Source of the DNA: Bacillota bacterium
GTDB taxonomy: Bacteria; Bacillota; Clostridia; Oscillospirales; Acutalibacteraceae
Assembly: GCA_023397245.1 (NCBI GenBank)
Contig: JAEWUH010000144.1
Span: 1 to 29,901 of the forward strand
Direction: 5' to 3'
Length of the DNA: 29,901 nucleotides
The notes beneath the pieces were generated by a model. It made no database searches. It saw only the letters and a list, made by a program, of their open reading frames with translations, and had not been told where the DNA came from. This document shows, in pieces, positions 1 through 7,506 of the stretch. The stretch's first letter is position 1, and each line of letters begins with the position of its first letter. The translations under genes and the position numbers were made by a program.

Positions 1-396
1 GGTAAAGGGATTCGCAGCCGCCAGCAGCAGATAAGCCATATATGGCACAAGAGACAGAGCAAACGGTTTTTTTATGCTTTTCCCGGATATCTCATGTATG
101 GAAGCGAGCGTATAGAGCTGCCACGTGACGCTTACCAGCGGGGAAGTTATAATATGCAGATAATAACTGGCCGCAGCAAGTTCCGGCAATGCGTTGAAAT
201 GGTTAAACTCCAGCGGCAGGCACAGGGCATTGGCAAGTATGGTAAGCGCGGTTGCAAAAAAAGCAAACCGGAAAATTCGGTTTTTCAAGGTATTCACCGT
301 ATTTGATCCATAGGAGTAAACCCATATAATACACAGAAAAACGGCGGAAATCATCTCTGCTTCAAAGTGCCAGCCCACGTCATCACCACACATCAT
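1..396 (-). CDS. Partial integral membrane protein (N-terminal part, runs off window)
   Basis: The minus strand is open from an ATG at 396 to the first base of the window (132 codons), so only the N-terminal part is present. The reading frame is closed upstream by TGA at 406-408. At least four hydrophobic stretches are visible: about residues 15-30, 41-62, 78-98 and 112-131. Between them are short basic loops such as KNRIFR and SGKSIKKP. The arrangement resembles the membrane-embedded N-terminal sensor half of clostridial GGDEF proteins, but no catalytic domain lies inside the window, so the function is unknown. Two ATG codons stand in tandem (396 and 393) and no strong ribosome binding site precedes them, which leaves the exact start open. 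It lies 76 bases downstream of the amidotransferase gene on the same strand and could be cotranscribed with it. Confidence 0.6.
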   Translation of the reverse strand, partial: MMCGDDVGWHFEAEMISAVFLCIIWVYSYGSNTVNTLKNRIFRFAFFATALTILANALCLPLEFNHFNALPELAAASYYLHIITSPLVSVTWQLYTLASIHEISGKSIKKPFALSLVPYMAYLLLAAANPFT

Positions 397-472
397 AATG
401 TATTTTCAGCACGAAGAATGTCTGTATTATCGCTATGATAGCACATTAAAAGAATAAAGTATAGCCGCTCCG

Positions 473-1180
473 TTACGATTTAGCAGCGTCTACAAAAGAT
501 TGAATTATATTTTGTTCATCCTTATCTTTCTGCCATAAATATTCTGGATGCCACTGGACGGCAAGAAGATACCGGCTTTCCGGCCGATAGACACACTCCG
601 CCAGCCCTTCCTGCGACTTCGCGCCGCATTTCAGCGAGGGTGCCAGCTCACGCACCGCCTGGTGGTGCATGCTGTTTACCGTGAGCTTTTCCTTTCCGGT
701 AATCCGGTAAAGCGGACTTGCGCGGTCAACGGTTACGGTGTGCACCGCAACCGTAAAGGGCGGGTTCTGACTGTGGGCGATTTCCCCCGGCGCCTGCGCA
801 GGAATATCCTGATACAGGCTGCCGCCGAGCGCCACATTGATCAGCTGGATTCCCCGGCAAATTCCGAAAACCGGTTTGTCAAGCCGTATCGCCTCCTGAA
901 GGAGCGCAATCTCAAACCGGTCGCGCTTTTCGTCGATCACACCGCAGAACCGCAGGGTTTCCTCCCCGAAGAGGGAGGGGTGGACGTCCGGCCCGCCGGT
1001 AAACAGAAAGCCGTCGCACAGAGACGCAAGCGCGGGAACGTCTTCCGTACCGTCCGGCAGCGGAAGAACGAGCGGCAGCGCGCCCGCGCAGAACAGCGCT
1101 TCCATATAATTCTGGCGCATACATAATTTTTGCTGTTCAAAATCAAACTGCGGAGTCAGCCCGATCAGCGGTTTTTTCAT
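473..1180 (-). CDS. Class I glutamine amidotransferase-like hydrolase (peptidase C26, PuuD-like)
   Basis: This 235-residue protein belongs to the C26 family, whose best known member hydrolyses gamma-glutamyl-GABA in putrescine breakdown. The family hallmarks are visible: the GGPDVHPSLFGEE segment near residues 62-74, the nucleophile elbow GICRGIQ with Cys108, and the QWHPE motif with His211 and Glu213 completing the triad. It is a free-standing amidohydrolase with no synthetase domain and a usual family length. The ATG at 1180 is chosen because AGGAGG lies seven bases upstream; an in-frame TTG at 1204 precedes that ribosome binding site and is unlikely to be used. A plausible promoter lies at 1217-1245. 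No polyamine genes are nearby, so the substrate (gamma-glutamyl-GABA or another gamma-glutamyl compound) cannot be fixed from context. Confidence 0.88.
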   Translation of the reverse strand: MKKPLIGLTPQFDFEQQKLCMRQNYMEALFCAGALPLVLPLPDGTEDVPALASLCDGFLFTGGPDVHPSLFGEETLRFCGVIDEKRDRFEIALLQEAIRLDKPVFGICRGIQLINVALGGSLYQDIPAQAPGEIAHSQNPPFTVAVHTVTVDRASPLYRITGKEKLTVNSMHHQAVRELAPSLKCGAKSQEGLAECVYRPESRYLLAVQWHPEYLWQKDKDEQNIIQSFVDAAKS

Positions 1181-1216
1181 TGAAAAGCCTCCTGCAATAC
1201 CCAAAACTTGAAAATT

Positions 1217-1245
1217 ATTTTATCACATTTTAACCGTAAAGTCAG
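1217..1245 (-). promoter_or_regulatory. Candidate sigma-A promoter for the amidotransferase gene
   Basis: On the minus strand CTGACT (1240-1245) is followed after 17 bases by TAAAAT (1217-1222), 37 bases upstream of the chosen ATG. The -35 matches consensus at four of six positions and the -10 at five of six. Confidence 0.5.
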
Positions 1246-1313
1246 CCCCAAAAGAAGTGCGGTGCATAATTTGGACGCGAAGGCGTAAAATATTGCCACA
1301 CGGAGGTGGATAC

Positions 1314-2588
1314 ATGAATAAGAAAAATATTATCGCGCTGTCCGTTCTGATCGTTCTGGTTCTGGCGCTCGGGAGTACCACCGTACTGGGATACCGCTCC
1401 GCAAACCAGTACCGGACCGAGCTGGACTATAACTACAAGCGCGCGCTCAGCGACCTGAACGGCTGCGTGGACAACATTGAAACCACGCTGAACAAGGCGG
1501 TGTACGCCAATACCGCAACTCAGCAGAACGGCCTTGCCGCAAAGCTGATGCGGGAAACCAGCAAGGCGAAGGCCGCCATCGCGGTGCTGCCGGTTACCGG
1601 CAATTCGCTGGACAAGGTCAGCAAATTCATAACGCAGGTCGGCGATTTCGCCATGTCGCTTTCCGCCAAGGTCTCCGCCAAACAGAAAATCACGGATGAA
1701 GAATATAAAATGATGCAGCAGCTTGAAAAATACGCGAAAACGCTGAAAACCAGCCTGCAGGGAATACAGCCGAATCTGGAAACCGCGCAGATGACGGCCG
1801 CCGTGGAAAAGACCGCCGACGATTTCACGGACTTCCCCTCGCTGATTTACGACGGGCCGTTTTCCGACCATATCGGCCGTGAAAAGCCCAAGCTGATTGA
1901 AGGCAAGGCCTCCATTCCGCAGGGCAACGCGCAGAACATCGCGGCGGAATTCCTTGGCCTGACACAGGACAAGCTGACTCACACGCAGGATACGGCGGGC
2001 GGGCTGCCCACCTATAATTTTACCGCGGTCAACGGCAGCATCCGCATATCCGTTACAAAATCCGGCGGCTATGTCTGCACGATGCAGGACACGCGCGATG
2101 TGACCGCGGAAAACCTCACCTATGAGGATGCCTCTAAAAAGGCGCGCGCTTTCCTCAGCGCAAGGGATATCCCGAATATGCGGGAGAGCTACTACGTGAT
2201 CAACGACGGCATATGTACCATAAACTATGCTTACCGGCAGGACAATGTGATCTGTTACCCGGACCTCATCAAGGTTTCCGTCGCGCTGGACAACGGCAGC
2301 GTTGTCGGTTTTAACGCGACCGGGTACGTGATGAACCACACCAAGCGCAGCCTTGAAACGAAAATCTCCGCCGATACGGCACAAAAATCCGTCAGCCCGA
2401 ACCTGAAGGTAGTGAAACGGGACCTGGCCCTGATTCCCACCCCGGGACTGAAAGAAATTCTCTGCTATGAATTCCTGTGCACCGGCAAAAACAATGAGCG
2501 CGTTCTGGTTTATATCAACGCGGCCACCGGCTACGAGGAGCAGATTTTCATTCTGCAGATTTCGGACAATGGCGTACTGACAAAATAA
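1314..2588 (+). CDS. ypeB: Germination protein YpeB
   Basis: This 424-residue protein matches YpeB, the partner that stabilises and localises the cortex-lytic enzyme SleB in the spore and is needed for its activity during germination. An N-terminal membrane anchor is visible at about residues 6-27. A helical region follows (to about 170), then a C-terminal half with repeated PepSY/YpeB-like units, for example the segments around NIAAEFLGLTQDKL and ASKKARAFL. Length is close to the usual roughly 450 residues. The ATG at 1314 is chosen because GGAGGTGGATAC precedes it; an upstream in-frame ATG at 1257 has no such site and an unlikely N-terminus. In most spore formers sleB sits directly upstream; here the upstream neighbour is a divergently read amidotransferase, so sleB must be elsewhere or replaced. 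Expression under a forespore sigma factor is expected from the family, but I could not identify its promoter. Confidence 0.9.
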   Translation: MNKKNIIALSVLIVLVLALGSTTVLGYRSANQYRTELDYNYKRALSDLNGCVDNIETTLNKAVYANTATQQNGLAAKLMRETSKAKAAIAVLPVTGNSLDKVSKFITQVGDFAMSLSAKVSAKQKITDEEYKMMQQLEKYAKTLKTSLQGIQPNLETAQMTAAVEKTADDFTDFPSLIYDGPFSDHIGREKPKLIEGKASIPQGNAQNIAAEFLGLTQDKLTHTQDTAGGLPTYNFTAVNGSIRISVTKSGGYVCTMQDTRDVTAENLTYEDASKKARAFLSARDIPNMRESYYVINDGICTINYAYRQDNVICYPDLIKVSVALDNGSVVGFNATGYVMNHTKRSLETKISADTAQKSVSPNLKVVKRDLALIPTPGLKEILCYEFLCTGKNNERVLVYINAATGYEEQIFILQISDNGVLTK

Positions 2589-2630
2589 ATTGATCCATGC
2601 TTAAGCAAGCCAATTTTAGCGCCTGCGATA

Positions 2631-2663
2631 TCTGTCCCCGGTGAACCCGGGGGCAGATTTTTT
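2631..2663 (+). terminator. Intrinsic terminator after ypeB
   Basis: TCTGTCCCCGG pairs with CCGGGGGCAGA (one G-U pair) around a short loop, and a run of six T follows. It ends the ypeB transcript 43 bases after the stop codon. Confidence 0.85.
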
Positions 2664-2693
2664 GTTGCTTTGGAATCAATTTAGATTATCGTA

Positions 2694-2721
2694 TTGACTT
2701 CCATGAAAATAACCATAATAT
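2694..2721 (+). promoter_or_regulatory. Candidate promoter for the membrane protein at 2818
   Basis: TTGACT (2694-2699) is followed after 16 bases by TAATAT (2716-2721), in an AT-rich stretch between the ypeB terminator and the next gene. The leader to the start codon would be about 90 bases. Confidence 0.45.
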
Positions 2722-2817
2722 ATAGATATAGGTGTTGTATTTTCACGGTGAATTCTGCAAACATAAGCCTGTCTGTCCCCAACTCTGTTTCTATACTTTG
2801 AAAGGAAAGGTGTTCCC

Positions 2818-3639
2818 ATGGAGGATAAAACACAAAGCAATAAAATTATTTTTTATTTTACGGTTCCAATCATTATGCTGATCGCCGTATGCAGCGGAAT
2901 CGGAGTAGCCAGCCCCGCTTCCATCTATTCAAAGGAAACATCCGACTGGCTGCTGCAGTGCATCGGGCAGGATTATTCCAATCTCTTTTGCACCCTGCCC
3001 GTCCTCCTTGTTTCCGCGTTTTTTGTCCGGAAGGGCAGCAGAATCGCAAAAATCATATGGGCCGGCGCTATTATCACGAATATTTATTCCTTTATCCTTT
3101 ACTGCTTCTGCGTTCATTTCAATTTCCTGTTCTATTTCTACTGTATTGTACTGGGCCTGTCGTTATATGCGCTGATTTATTTCGGCATCAAAAACTCCAA
3201 CGAGAATTTCAAAGGCTGGTTTTCCGAATCAACCCGGACAAAGCCGCTGGGCATCTTCTTACTGGTGATCACGGCTCTGTTCTATTTTACGTGGCTCTCG
3301 CAGTCCCTGCCGGCTGTTCTGACGAATACGGTGCCAAAGGCGATTGAAGCCGACGCATTATTTACCAACCCGGTTTATGTCCTTGACTTTTCGTTTTACC
3401 TGCCGCTTATTGTACTTTCTGCGGTAATGCTGCTGAAAAGGAAAAGTACCGGATACTTTCTCGCTCCGATGATGCTCGTTTTCGCGATCATCACCAATAT
3501 CAATATTATCAGCCTTACGGTGGTCACCATGCTCCATACGTCGTCGGACAGCATACCGATGATTGTTATTTTCTCCGTTTTTACCGTGGTCTGCGTTCTG
3601 TTTTTGGTTTTGTTTTTGCGGAACATAAAACCGGATTGA
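2818..3639 (+). CDS. Polytopic membrane protein of unknown function
   Basis: I do not recognise this 273-residue protein. It is strongly hydrophobic, with roughly eight membrane segments at about residues 11-31, 57-72, 79-97, 99-123, 145-163, 190-210, 215-237 and 245-268. The ends are polar, beginning MEDKTQSNK and ending LRNIKPD. No enzymatic motif, Walker sequence or transport signature is apparent. The ATG at 2818 follows GAAAGGAAAGG at suitable distance. Its codon use is more AT-rich than the arginine and phage genes. It stands alone behind its own probable promoter and between the ypeB terminator and another small membrane protein, which gives no functional hint. Confidence 0.72.
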   Translation: MEDKTQSNKIIFYFTVPIIMLIAVCSGIGVASPASIYSKETSDWLLQCIGQDYSNLFCTLPVLLVSAFFVRKGSRIAKIIWAGAIITNIYSFILYCFCVHFNFLFYFYCIVLGLSLYALIYFGIKNSNENFKGWFSESTRTKPLGIFLLVITALFYFTWLSQSLPAVLTNTVPKAIEADALFTNPVYVLDFSFYLPLIVLSAVMLLKRKSTGYFLAPMMLVFAIITNINIISLTVVTMLHTSSDSIPMIVIFSVFTVVCVLFLVLFLRNIKPD

Positions 3640-3745
3640 CTGATTGCTTTACATAGGATTCCCCGAATCGTCCATAAACGGGTCAGTCAATTTGGAATAG
3701 CCTGGTTCTTGGCGTTAACTAAAACTTTATAAAGAGTGATAAAAA

Positions 3746-4030
3746 ATGAAATCGATTCATAGAATCTGGGTTATTGTCAGCTGGATTATCCTTTTGGCAG
3801 GACTTTTTGCCTTTGACTGGGGAGCTTGTCTGCTTGCTAACCGCAGTGACCGGACTGGCTGTATATTATACGCGGGTATCGCCATTGCACTGTGGATTAT
3901 CGCCAATCAAATTCAAAGCATGAAATGCCGCTGTCCATATTGCAGAGGAAAAAGGACAAAATTCAGATATCATTCGAAGGATTCACAGTATTTATGCCCT
4001 GACTGTCACAAGCTCATTATCTATAAATAG
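3746..4030 (+). CDS. Small membrane protein with C-terminal zinc ribbon
   Basis: This 94-residue protein has two hydrophobic segments (about residues 8-31 and 38-54). A basic cytoplasmic-type tail follows with two CxxC knuckles, CPYC (about 63-66) and CPDC (about 85-88), an arrangement typical of a small zinc ribbon. That architecture, a membrane hairpin plus zinc ribbon, occurs in many uncharacterised Firmicute proteins; I cannot assign a role. The ribosome binding site is weak (AAAGAGTGATAAAAA before the ATG). It lies 106 bases after the preceding membrane protein on the same strand and converges on the arginine operon, from which a large hairpin separates it. Confidence 0.65.
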   Translation: MKSIHRIWVIVSWIILLAGLFAFDWGACLLANRSDRTGCILYAGIAIALWIIANQIQSMKCRCPYCRGKRTKFRYHSKDSQYLCPDCHKLIIYK

Positions 4031-4052
4031 CGTATAATTCCCAACATACAGC

Positions 4053-4092
4053 AGAAGGCTCTCCTTCCGCGAAAGCGAAAGGAGAGCCTTCT
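4053..4092. terminator. Bidirectional hairpin between convergent genes
   Basis: AGAAGGCTCTCCTT at 4053-4066 pairs with AAGGAGAGCCTTCT at 4079-4092, with a further CGC/GCG inside and a GAAA loop, leaving one mismatch. It lies between the zinc-ribbon gene and the end of argF and can end both transcripts, although neither flank has a strong T-run. Confidence 0.7.
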
Positions 4093-4108
4093 TGATTCTT
4101 GATAAAAT

Positions 4109-5017
4109 TTATTTCTTGCCGAGCAGCTTAACAAGCACTGCCTTCTGCGCGTGCAGGCGGTTTTCGGCTTCGTCGAAAATCTCCTTGGAGTGCTTTTCGA
4201 ATACCTCCGCGGTAATTTCCTCGCCGCGGTGAGCGGGCAGGCAGTGCTGCACCATCGCGTCCTTTTTGGCAACCGCCAGGAGCTCGTCGTTGATCTGGAA
4301 GCCCTTGAAGGCTTCGCGGCGCTCCTGCGCCTCTTTCTCCTGACCCATGGAGGCCCACACGTCGGTAATCACCACGTCGGCGCCCTTTGCGGCTTCCTTG
4401 GGGTCTGTGGTAATGCTGAACGCCGGATGCGCTACGGCAAAATCAAGCACCGCCGCGCTCGGCCTGTAGCTGGAGGGGCAGGCGACCGCAACTTCCATCT
4501 TCATTTTAAGGCAGGCAACGATCAGGGAATTCATCATATTGTTGCCGTCACCGATAAAGCACATTTTCAGCCCGTCAAGGCTTCCCTTGTATTCCCTTAT
4601 GGTCATGAGGTCCGCCAGCACCTGGCAGGGATGGGCGAAATCCGTAAGGCCGTTGATGATCGGAATGGAGCCGTTTTGGGCGAGCGCTTCCACCTCCGAC
4701 TGCTTAAAGGTACGGATCATGATGCCGTCCAGATAACGGGAGAGCACGCGGGCGGTGTCCTGAACCGGCTCACCGCGCCCGATCTGCAGATCGTTGACGG
4801 AAAGGAAGATCGGCAGGCCGCCCAGCTGGTACATACCGACCTCAAAGGATACGCGGGTCCGGGTGGATGCCTTTTCAAAAATCATTCCCAGTGTTTTGCC
4901 CGCCAACACGCGGTGTTCAATGCCGTGTTTTTGCTCGTACTTGAGCTGGTCGGCAAGGTTCAGAACTTCGATAATGTCTTCGCTTGTCAGATCAAGCATT
5001 TTAAGCAGATGTTTCAT
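4109..5017 (-). CDS. argF: Ornithine carbamoyltransferase
   Basis: This cytoplasmic enzyme joins ornithine and carbamoyl phosphate to give citrulline, the sixth step of arginine synthesis. The 302-residue length is normal. Signature motifs are all present: STRTR at 51-55 and HPCQ at 129-132 (carbamoyl phosphate binding), DVWASMGQ at 219-226 (ornithine binding) and HCLPAHRG at 258-265 with the catalytic Cys. The ATG at 5017 is preceded by AGGAGGG five bases away. It is the last gene of the arginine operon, 73 bases after argD, and is followed by a hairpin terminator. The biosynthetic context favours the anabolic enzyme over a catabolic one, since no arginine deiminase or carbamate kinase gene lies nearby. 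No carAB is in the window, so carbamoyl phosphate must come from genes elsewhere. Confidence 0.97.
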   Translation of the reverse strand: MKHLLKMLDLTSEDIIEVLNLADQLKYEQKHGIEHRVLAGKTLGMIFEKASTRTRVSFEVGMYQLGGLPIFLSVNDLQIGRGEPVQDTARVLSRYLDGIMIRTFKQSEVEALAQNGSIPIINGLTDFAHPCQVLADLMTIREYKGSLDGLKMCFIGDGNNMMNSLIVACLKMKMEVAVACPSSYRPSAAVLDFAVAHPAFSITTDPKEAAKGADVVITDVWASMGQEKEAQERREAFKGFQINDELLAVAKKDAMVQHCLPAHRGEEITAEVFEKHSKEIFDEAENRLHAQKAVLVKLLGKK

Positions 5018-5090
5018 GGTTGCCCTCCTAAATTAAAATGTGTTTTCCGGTCTATAAAATGGATTTCCCTCTGTGTTTTGGGAACTGAGT

Positions 5091-6263
5091 TTATTTATTT
5101 AGAACGCGTTCCAGAATCGCAAGCCCTTTCTCCATTTCCTCATAGGTAACGGTAAGCGGCGGCAGGAATCGCAGCATGTTTTTTGCGGTCAGGACAAGCA
5201 GCCCTTGTTTGGCGCAGTTCACGGCAACTTCCTTCGCGTTATCTTTTTTCAGCTTTGCGCCGAGCATCATGCCCATGCCGCGCACCTGCTCTACCTGTTC
5301 CATGGCCAGCAGTTTGTTTTTCAGGTATTCGCCCTTTGCCTGAACGCCCGCAAGGAAGCCGTCCTCCTTTATGCGCTCCAGCACCGCCAGCGCGCCCGCG
5401 CACACGACCGGGTTGCCGCCAAAGGTGCTGCCGTGCATTCCGGCGCTCAGCACACCGCCGAGCCGTTCCGTGCAGAGGCACGCGCCCACCGGCAGGCCGC
5501 CGGCAAGGCCCTTGGCGCTGGTAATCACATCCGGCATAATATCGTAATTCTGGTAGCAGTAGAGTGCACCGGTACGTCCCACGCCGGTCTGTACTTCGTC
5601 TACCATCAGCAGGATATCGCGCTTCTTGCAGAAATCGCTCAGCTCCTTTACGAAGTCCGCCTGCACCGGAAGCACGCCGCCCTCGCCCTGAATCAGTTCG
5701 ATCAGCACCGCGCAGGTGTTCTTGGTAACGCACTGCTTTACGCTTTCCATATCCGGTTCCGCGTAAGAGAAGCCCTCGGTAAAGGGGGTAAAGAATTTAT
5801 GGAAACCGTCCTGCCCTGTAGCGGCCAAAGTCGTCACGGTGCGGCCGTGGAACGAATTCTGCAGGGTAACAATCTGATTATGGCTTTCGCCGTAAGTCTC
5901 CGTTCCATACTTTCTGGCAATCTTGACGGCGCATTCGTTTGCTTCCGCGCCCGAATTGCAGAAAAACACCTTGGAAAAGCCGGTCATTCCGCAGAGCATT
6001 TCGGCGAAGCGGGTCTGTACGGGATTATAGTACAGATTGGATGTATGCTGCAAAGTCGCCGCCTGTTCGGAAACGGCCTTTACCCATCGGTCATCGCAGT
6101 ATCCAAGCGAATTTACGCCGATTCCGCTGCCGAAATCGATGTATTCCTTCCCCTCGCAGTCTTTGGCTGTGGCTCCCTTGCCGGAAACCAACGCCACATC
6201 AAACCGCGCATAGGAGGGCATGATGTTTTCTTCAAGCTGGTCTTTCACTTCGTCAAAGGTCAT
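5091..6263 (-). CDS. argD: Acetylornithine aminotransferase
   Basis: This PLP-dependent class III aminotransferase converts N-acetylglutamate semialdehyde to N-acetylornithine with glutamate as amino donor. Numbered from the ATG at 6263 (390 residues), the visible motifs are NSGAEAN at 103-109, FHGRT at 138-142 and DEVQTGVGRTG from 222 with the cofactor-binding Asp. SAKGLAGGLP carries the Schiff-base Lys251. The ATG at 6263 is preferred because GGGGTG lies six bases upstream; the in-frame GTG at 6272 overlaps that site. It sits between argB and argF in the operon. The gap to argB contains one partial copy of the dispersed hairpin repeat. The closely related GABA or ornithine aminotransferases are possible by sequence alone, but the operon makes ArgD the clear choice. 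Confidence 0.96.
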   Translation of the reverse strand: MTFDEVKDQLEENIMPSYARFDVALVSGKGATAKDCEGKEYIDFGSGIGVNSLGYCDDRWVKAVSEQAATLQHTSNLYYNPVQTRFAEMLCGMTGFSKVFFCNSGAEANECAVKIARKYGTETYGESHNQIVTLQNSFHGRTVTTLAATGQDGFHKFFTPFTEGFSYAEPDMESVKQCVTKNTCAVLIELIQGEGGVLPVQADFVKELSDFCKKRDILLMVDEVQTGVGRTGALYCYQNYDIMPDVITSAKGLAGGLPVGACLCTERLGGVLSAGMHGSTFGGNPVVCAGALAVLERIKEDGFLAGVQAKGEYLKNKLLAMEQVEQVRGMGMMLGAKLKKDNAKEVAVNCAKQGLLVLTAKNMLRFLPPLTVTYEEMEKGLAILERVLNK

Positions 6264-6356
6264 TCTTCTCACCCCGTTTTTAATATAGTAAATCTCACTG
6301 TCACCCGGTATTCTTTGTTCTCAGACCGGGCAAGCTTCGTTTCGCTGCGGCGGGAC

Positions 6357-6404
6357 AATCTCTCTGTCGACTGCGGTCGACATCTCCCTTTAACAAGGGA
6401 GTAA
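6357..6404. repeat. Dispersed hairpin repeat, copy 1 (left arm only)
   Basis: This half copy starts AATCTCTC and contains two perfect hairpins: TGTCGAC/GTCGACA with a TGCG loop (6365-6382) and CTCCCTT/AAGGGAG (6384-6401). Similarity to copy 2 extends about 20 bases further left. The right arm seen in copies 2 and 3 is absent. It lies between argB and argD. Confidence 0.8.
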
Positions 6405-6423
6405 GGAGAAGCAAGGAGTATGC

Positions 6424-7281
6424 TTAATGGAACAGCGTGCCGCTGCCTTCATCGGAAAACAGTTCCACCAGAATGGAGTGCGTCGTCCTGCCGTCGATGA
6501 TGGTTGCGTCGCCCACTCCGCGGCGAACCGCTTCTACACAGCAGTCGATTTTCGGGATCATGCCGCCGCTGATGATGCCCTGATTCTGGAGTCTGGGGAC
6601 ATCGCTGACGTTGACCTCGGGAATCAGCGTATCCTCGTCGTCCTTGTCGCGCAGGAGTCCGCGCACGTCGGTCATCAGGATCAACTTTTCCGCTCCGAGC
6701 TGGGCGGCGATACGCGCCGCCGCGACATCCGCGTTGATGTTGTAGACCTCCCCGTTTTCGCCGCCCGCGACTGTTGCGATGATGGGAACATAGCCGCTCT
6801 GCGACGCCTTGGAGATGATCTCCGTATTGACTTCCGTAATTTCACCGACAAAGCCCAAATCCGCGCCGTTCTCCAGTTTTTTTGCTTTCAGCAGGCCGCC
6901 GTCCAGACCGCAGAGGCCGATTGCGCGGCCGCTGTGCTGTTCCAGAAGCTGAACCAAATCCTTGTTGACCTTTCCGGCCAGAACCATCTGCACAATATTG
7001 ACGGTTTCCGCATCGGTGACGCGCAGGCCGTCGATAAATTTGCTTTCCTTGCCGATCTTTTTCAGCATATCACTGATTTCCGGCCCGCCGCCGTGCACCA
7101 GCACAACGTGGATGCCCACCATCTGCATGAGGACAATGTCGCTCATGACGGCGTCTTTCAAATCGGCGTTTATCATGGCGTTGCCGCCGTATTTTACAAC
7201 AATGGTCTTTCCCGCGTGCTTCTGTATGTACGGCAGCGCCTGTACAAGCACTTTTGCCCTGTCGCTATTGCTGATATTCAC
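6424..7281 (-). CDS. argB: Acetylglutamate kinase
   Basis: This amino acid kinase phosphorylates N-acetylglutamate, the committed step and usual feedback point of arginine synthesis. The 285-residue sequence shows the phosphate-binding KYGGNAM near residue 29, LVHGGGPEI around 60, and NINADVAAARIA around 182. The C-terminal GGMIPKIDCC segment matches arginine-sensitive members. An N-terminal helix of about 20 residues precedes the kinase core; in arginine-inhibited hexameric enzymes such a helix mediates ring assembly, so feedback inhibition is plausible but inferred. The start is GTG at 7281 with GGGAAG seven bases upstream. It is flanked on both sides by copies of the dispersed hairpin repeat, in the gaps to argJ and argD. 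Confidence 0.96.
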   Translation of the reverse strand: MNISNSDRAKVLVQALPYIQKHAGKTIVVKYGGNAMINADLKDAVMSDIVLMQMVGIHVVLVHGGGPEISDMLKKIGKESKFIDGLRVTDAETVNIVQMVLAGKVNKDLVQLLEQHSGRAIGLCGLDGGLLKAKKLENGADLGFVGEITEVNTEIISKASQSGYVPIIATVAGGENGEVYNINADVAAARIAAQLGAEKLILMTDVRGLLRDKDDEDTLIPEVNVSDVPRLQNQGIISGGMIPKIDCCVEAVRRGVGDATIIDGRTTHSILVELFSDEGSGTLFH

Positions 7282-7356
7282 GCTGTCACTTCCCGTAATA
7301 TAATGAAAATCTCTCTGTTATCTGCACCGTCTGGATTCGTTTCGCTGCGGCGAGAC

Positions 7357-7481
7357 AATCTCTCTGTCGACTGCGGTCGACATCTCCCTTTATCAAGGGA
7401 GACAAAGAAAGTAAAATCACCCTCATTACCCCTTAGCCTCTCCTGTTAAGGAGAGGGGGACCGCCGCGCGGTGGAGAGATT
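7357..7481. repeat. Dispersed hairpin repeat, copy 2 (complete)
   Basis: This complete copy has two arms that are imperfect inverted repeats of each other: the left begins AATCTCTC and the right ends GAGAGATT. It holds four hairpins at 7365-7382, 7384-7401, 7437-7456 and 7460-7472. The outer sequence CCCGGTCTGAG (7486-7496) recurs inverted at 6320-6330 beside copy 1. It fills most of the gap between argJ and argB. Confidence 0.82.
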
Positions 7482-7506
7482 ATCTCCCGGTCTGAGGGCA
7501 AAGGAA

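Noticed and set aside
1242..2384. 380-codon minus-strand frame opposite ypeB
   Set aside because: ypeB on the plus strand has a good ribosome binding site and family match; the opposite frame is a codon-bias shadow.
4109..5017. Catabolic ornithine carbamoyltransferase (arcB) reading of argF
   Set aside because: The gene is the last member of a biosynthetic operon and no arcA or arcC is nearby.
4151..7449. Long plus-strand frames opposite argF, argD and argB
   Set aside because: They are complements of clear arginine genes with strong motifs; their products have no recognisable features.
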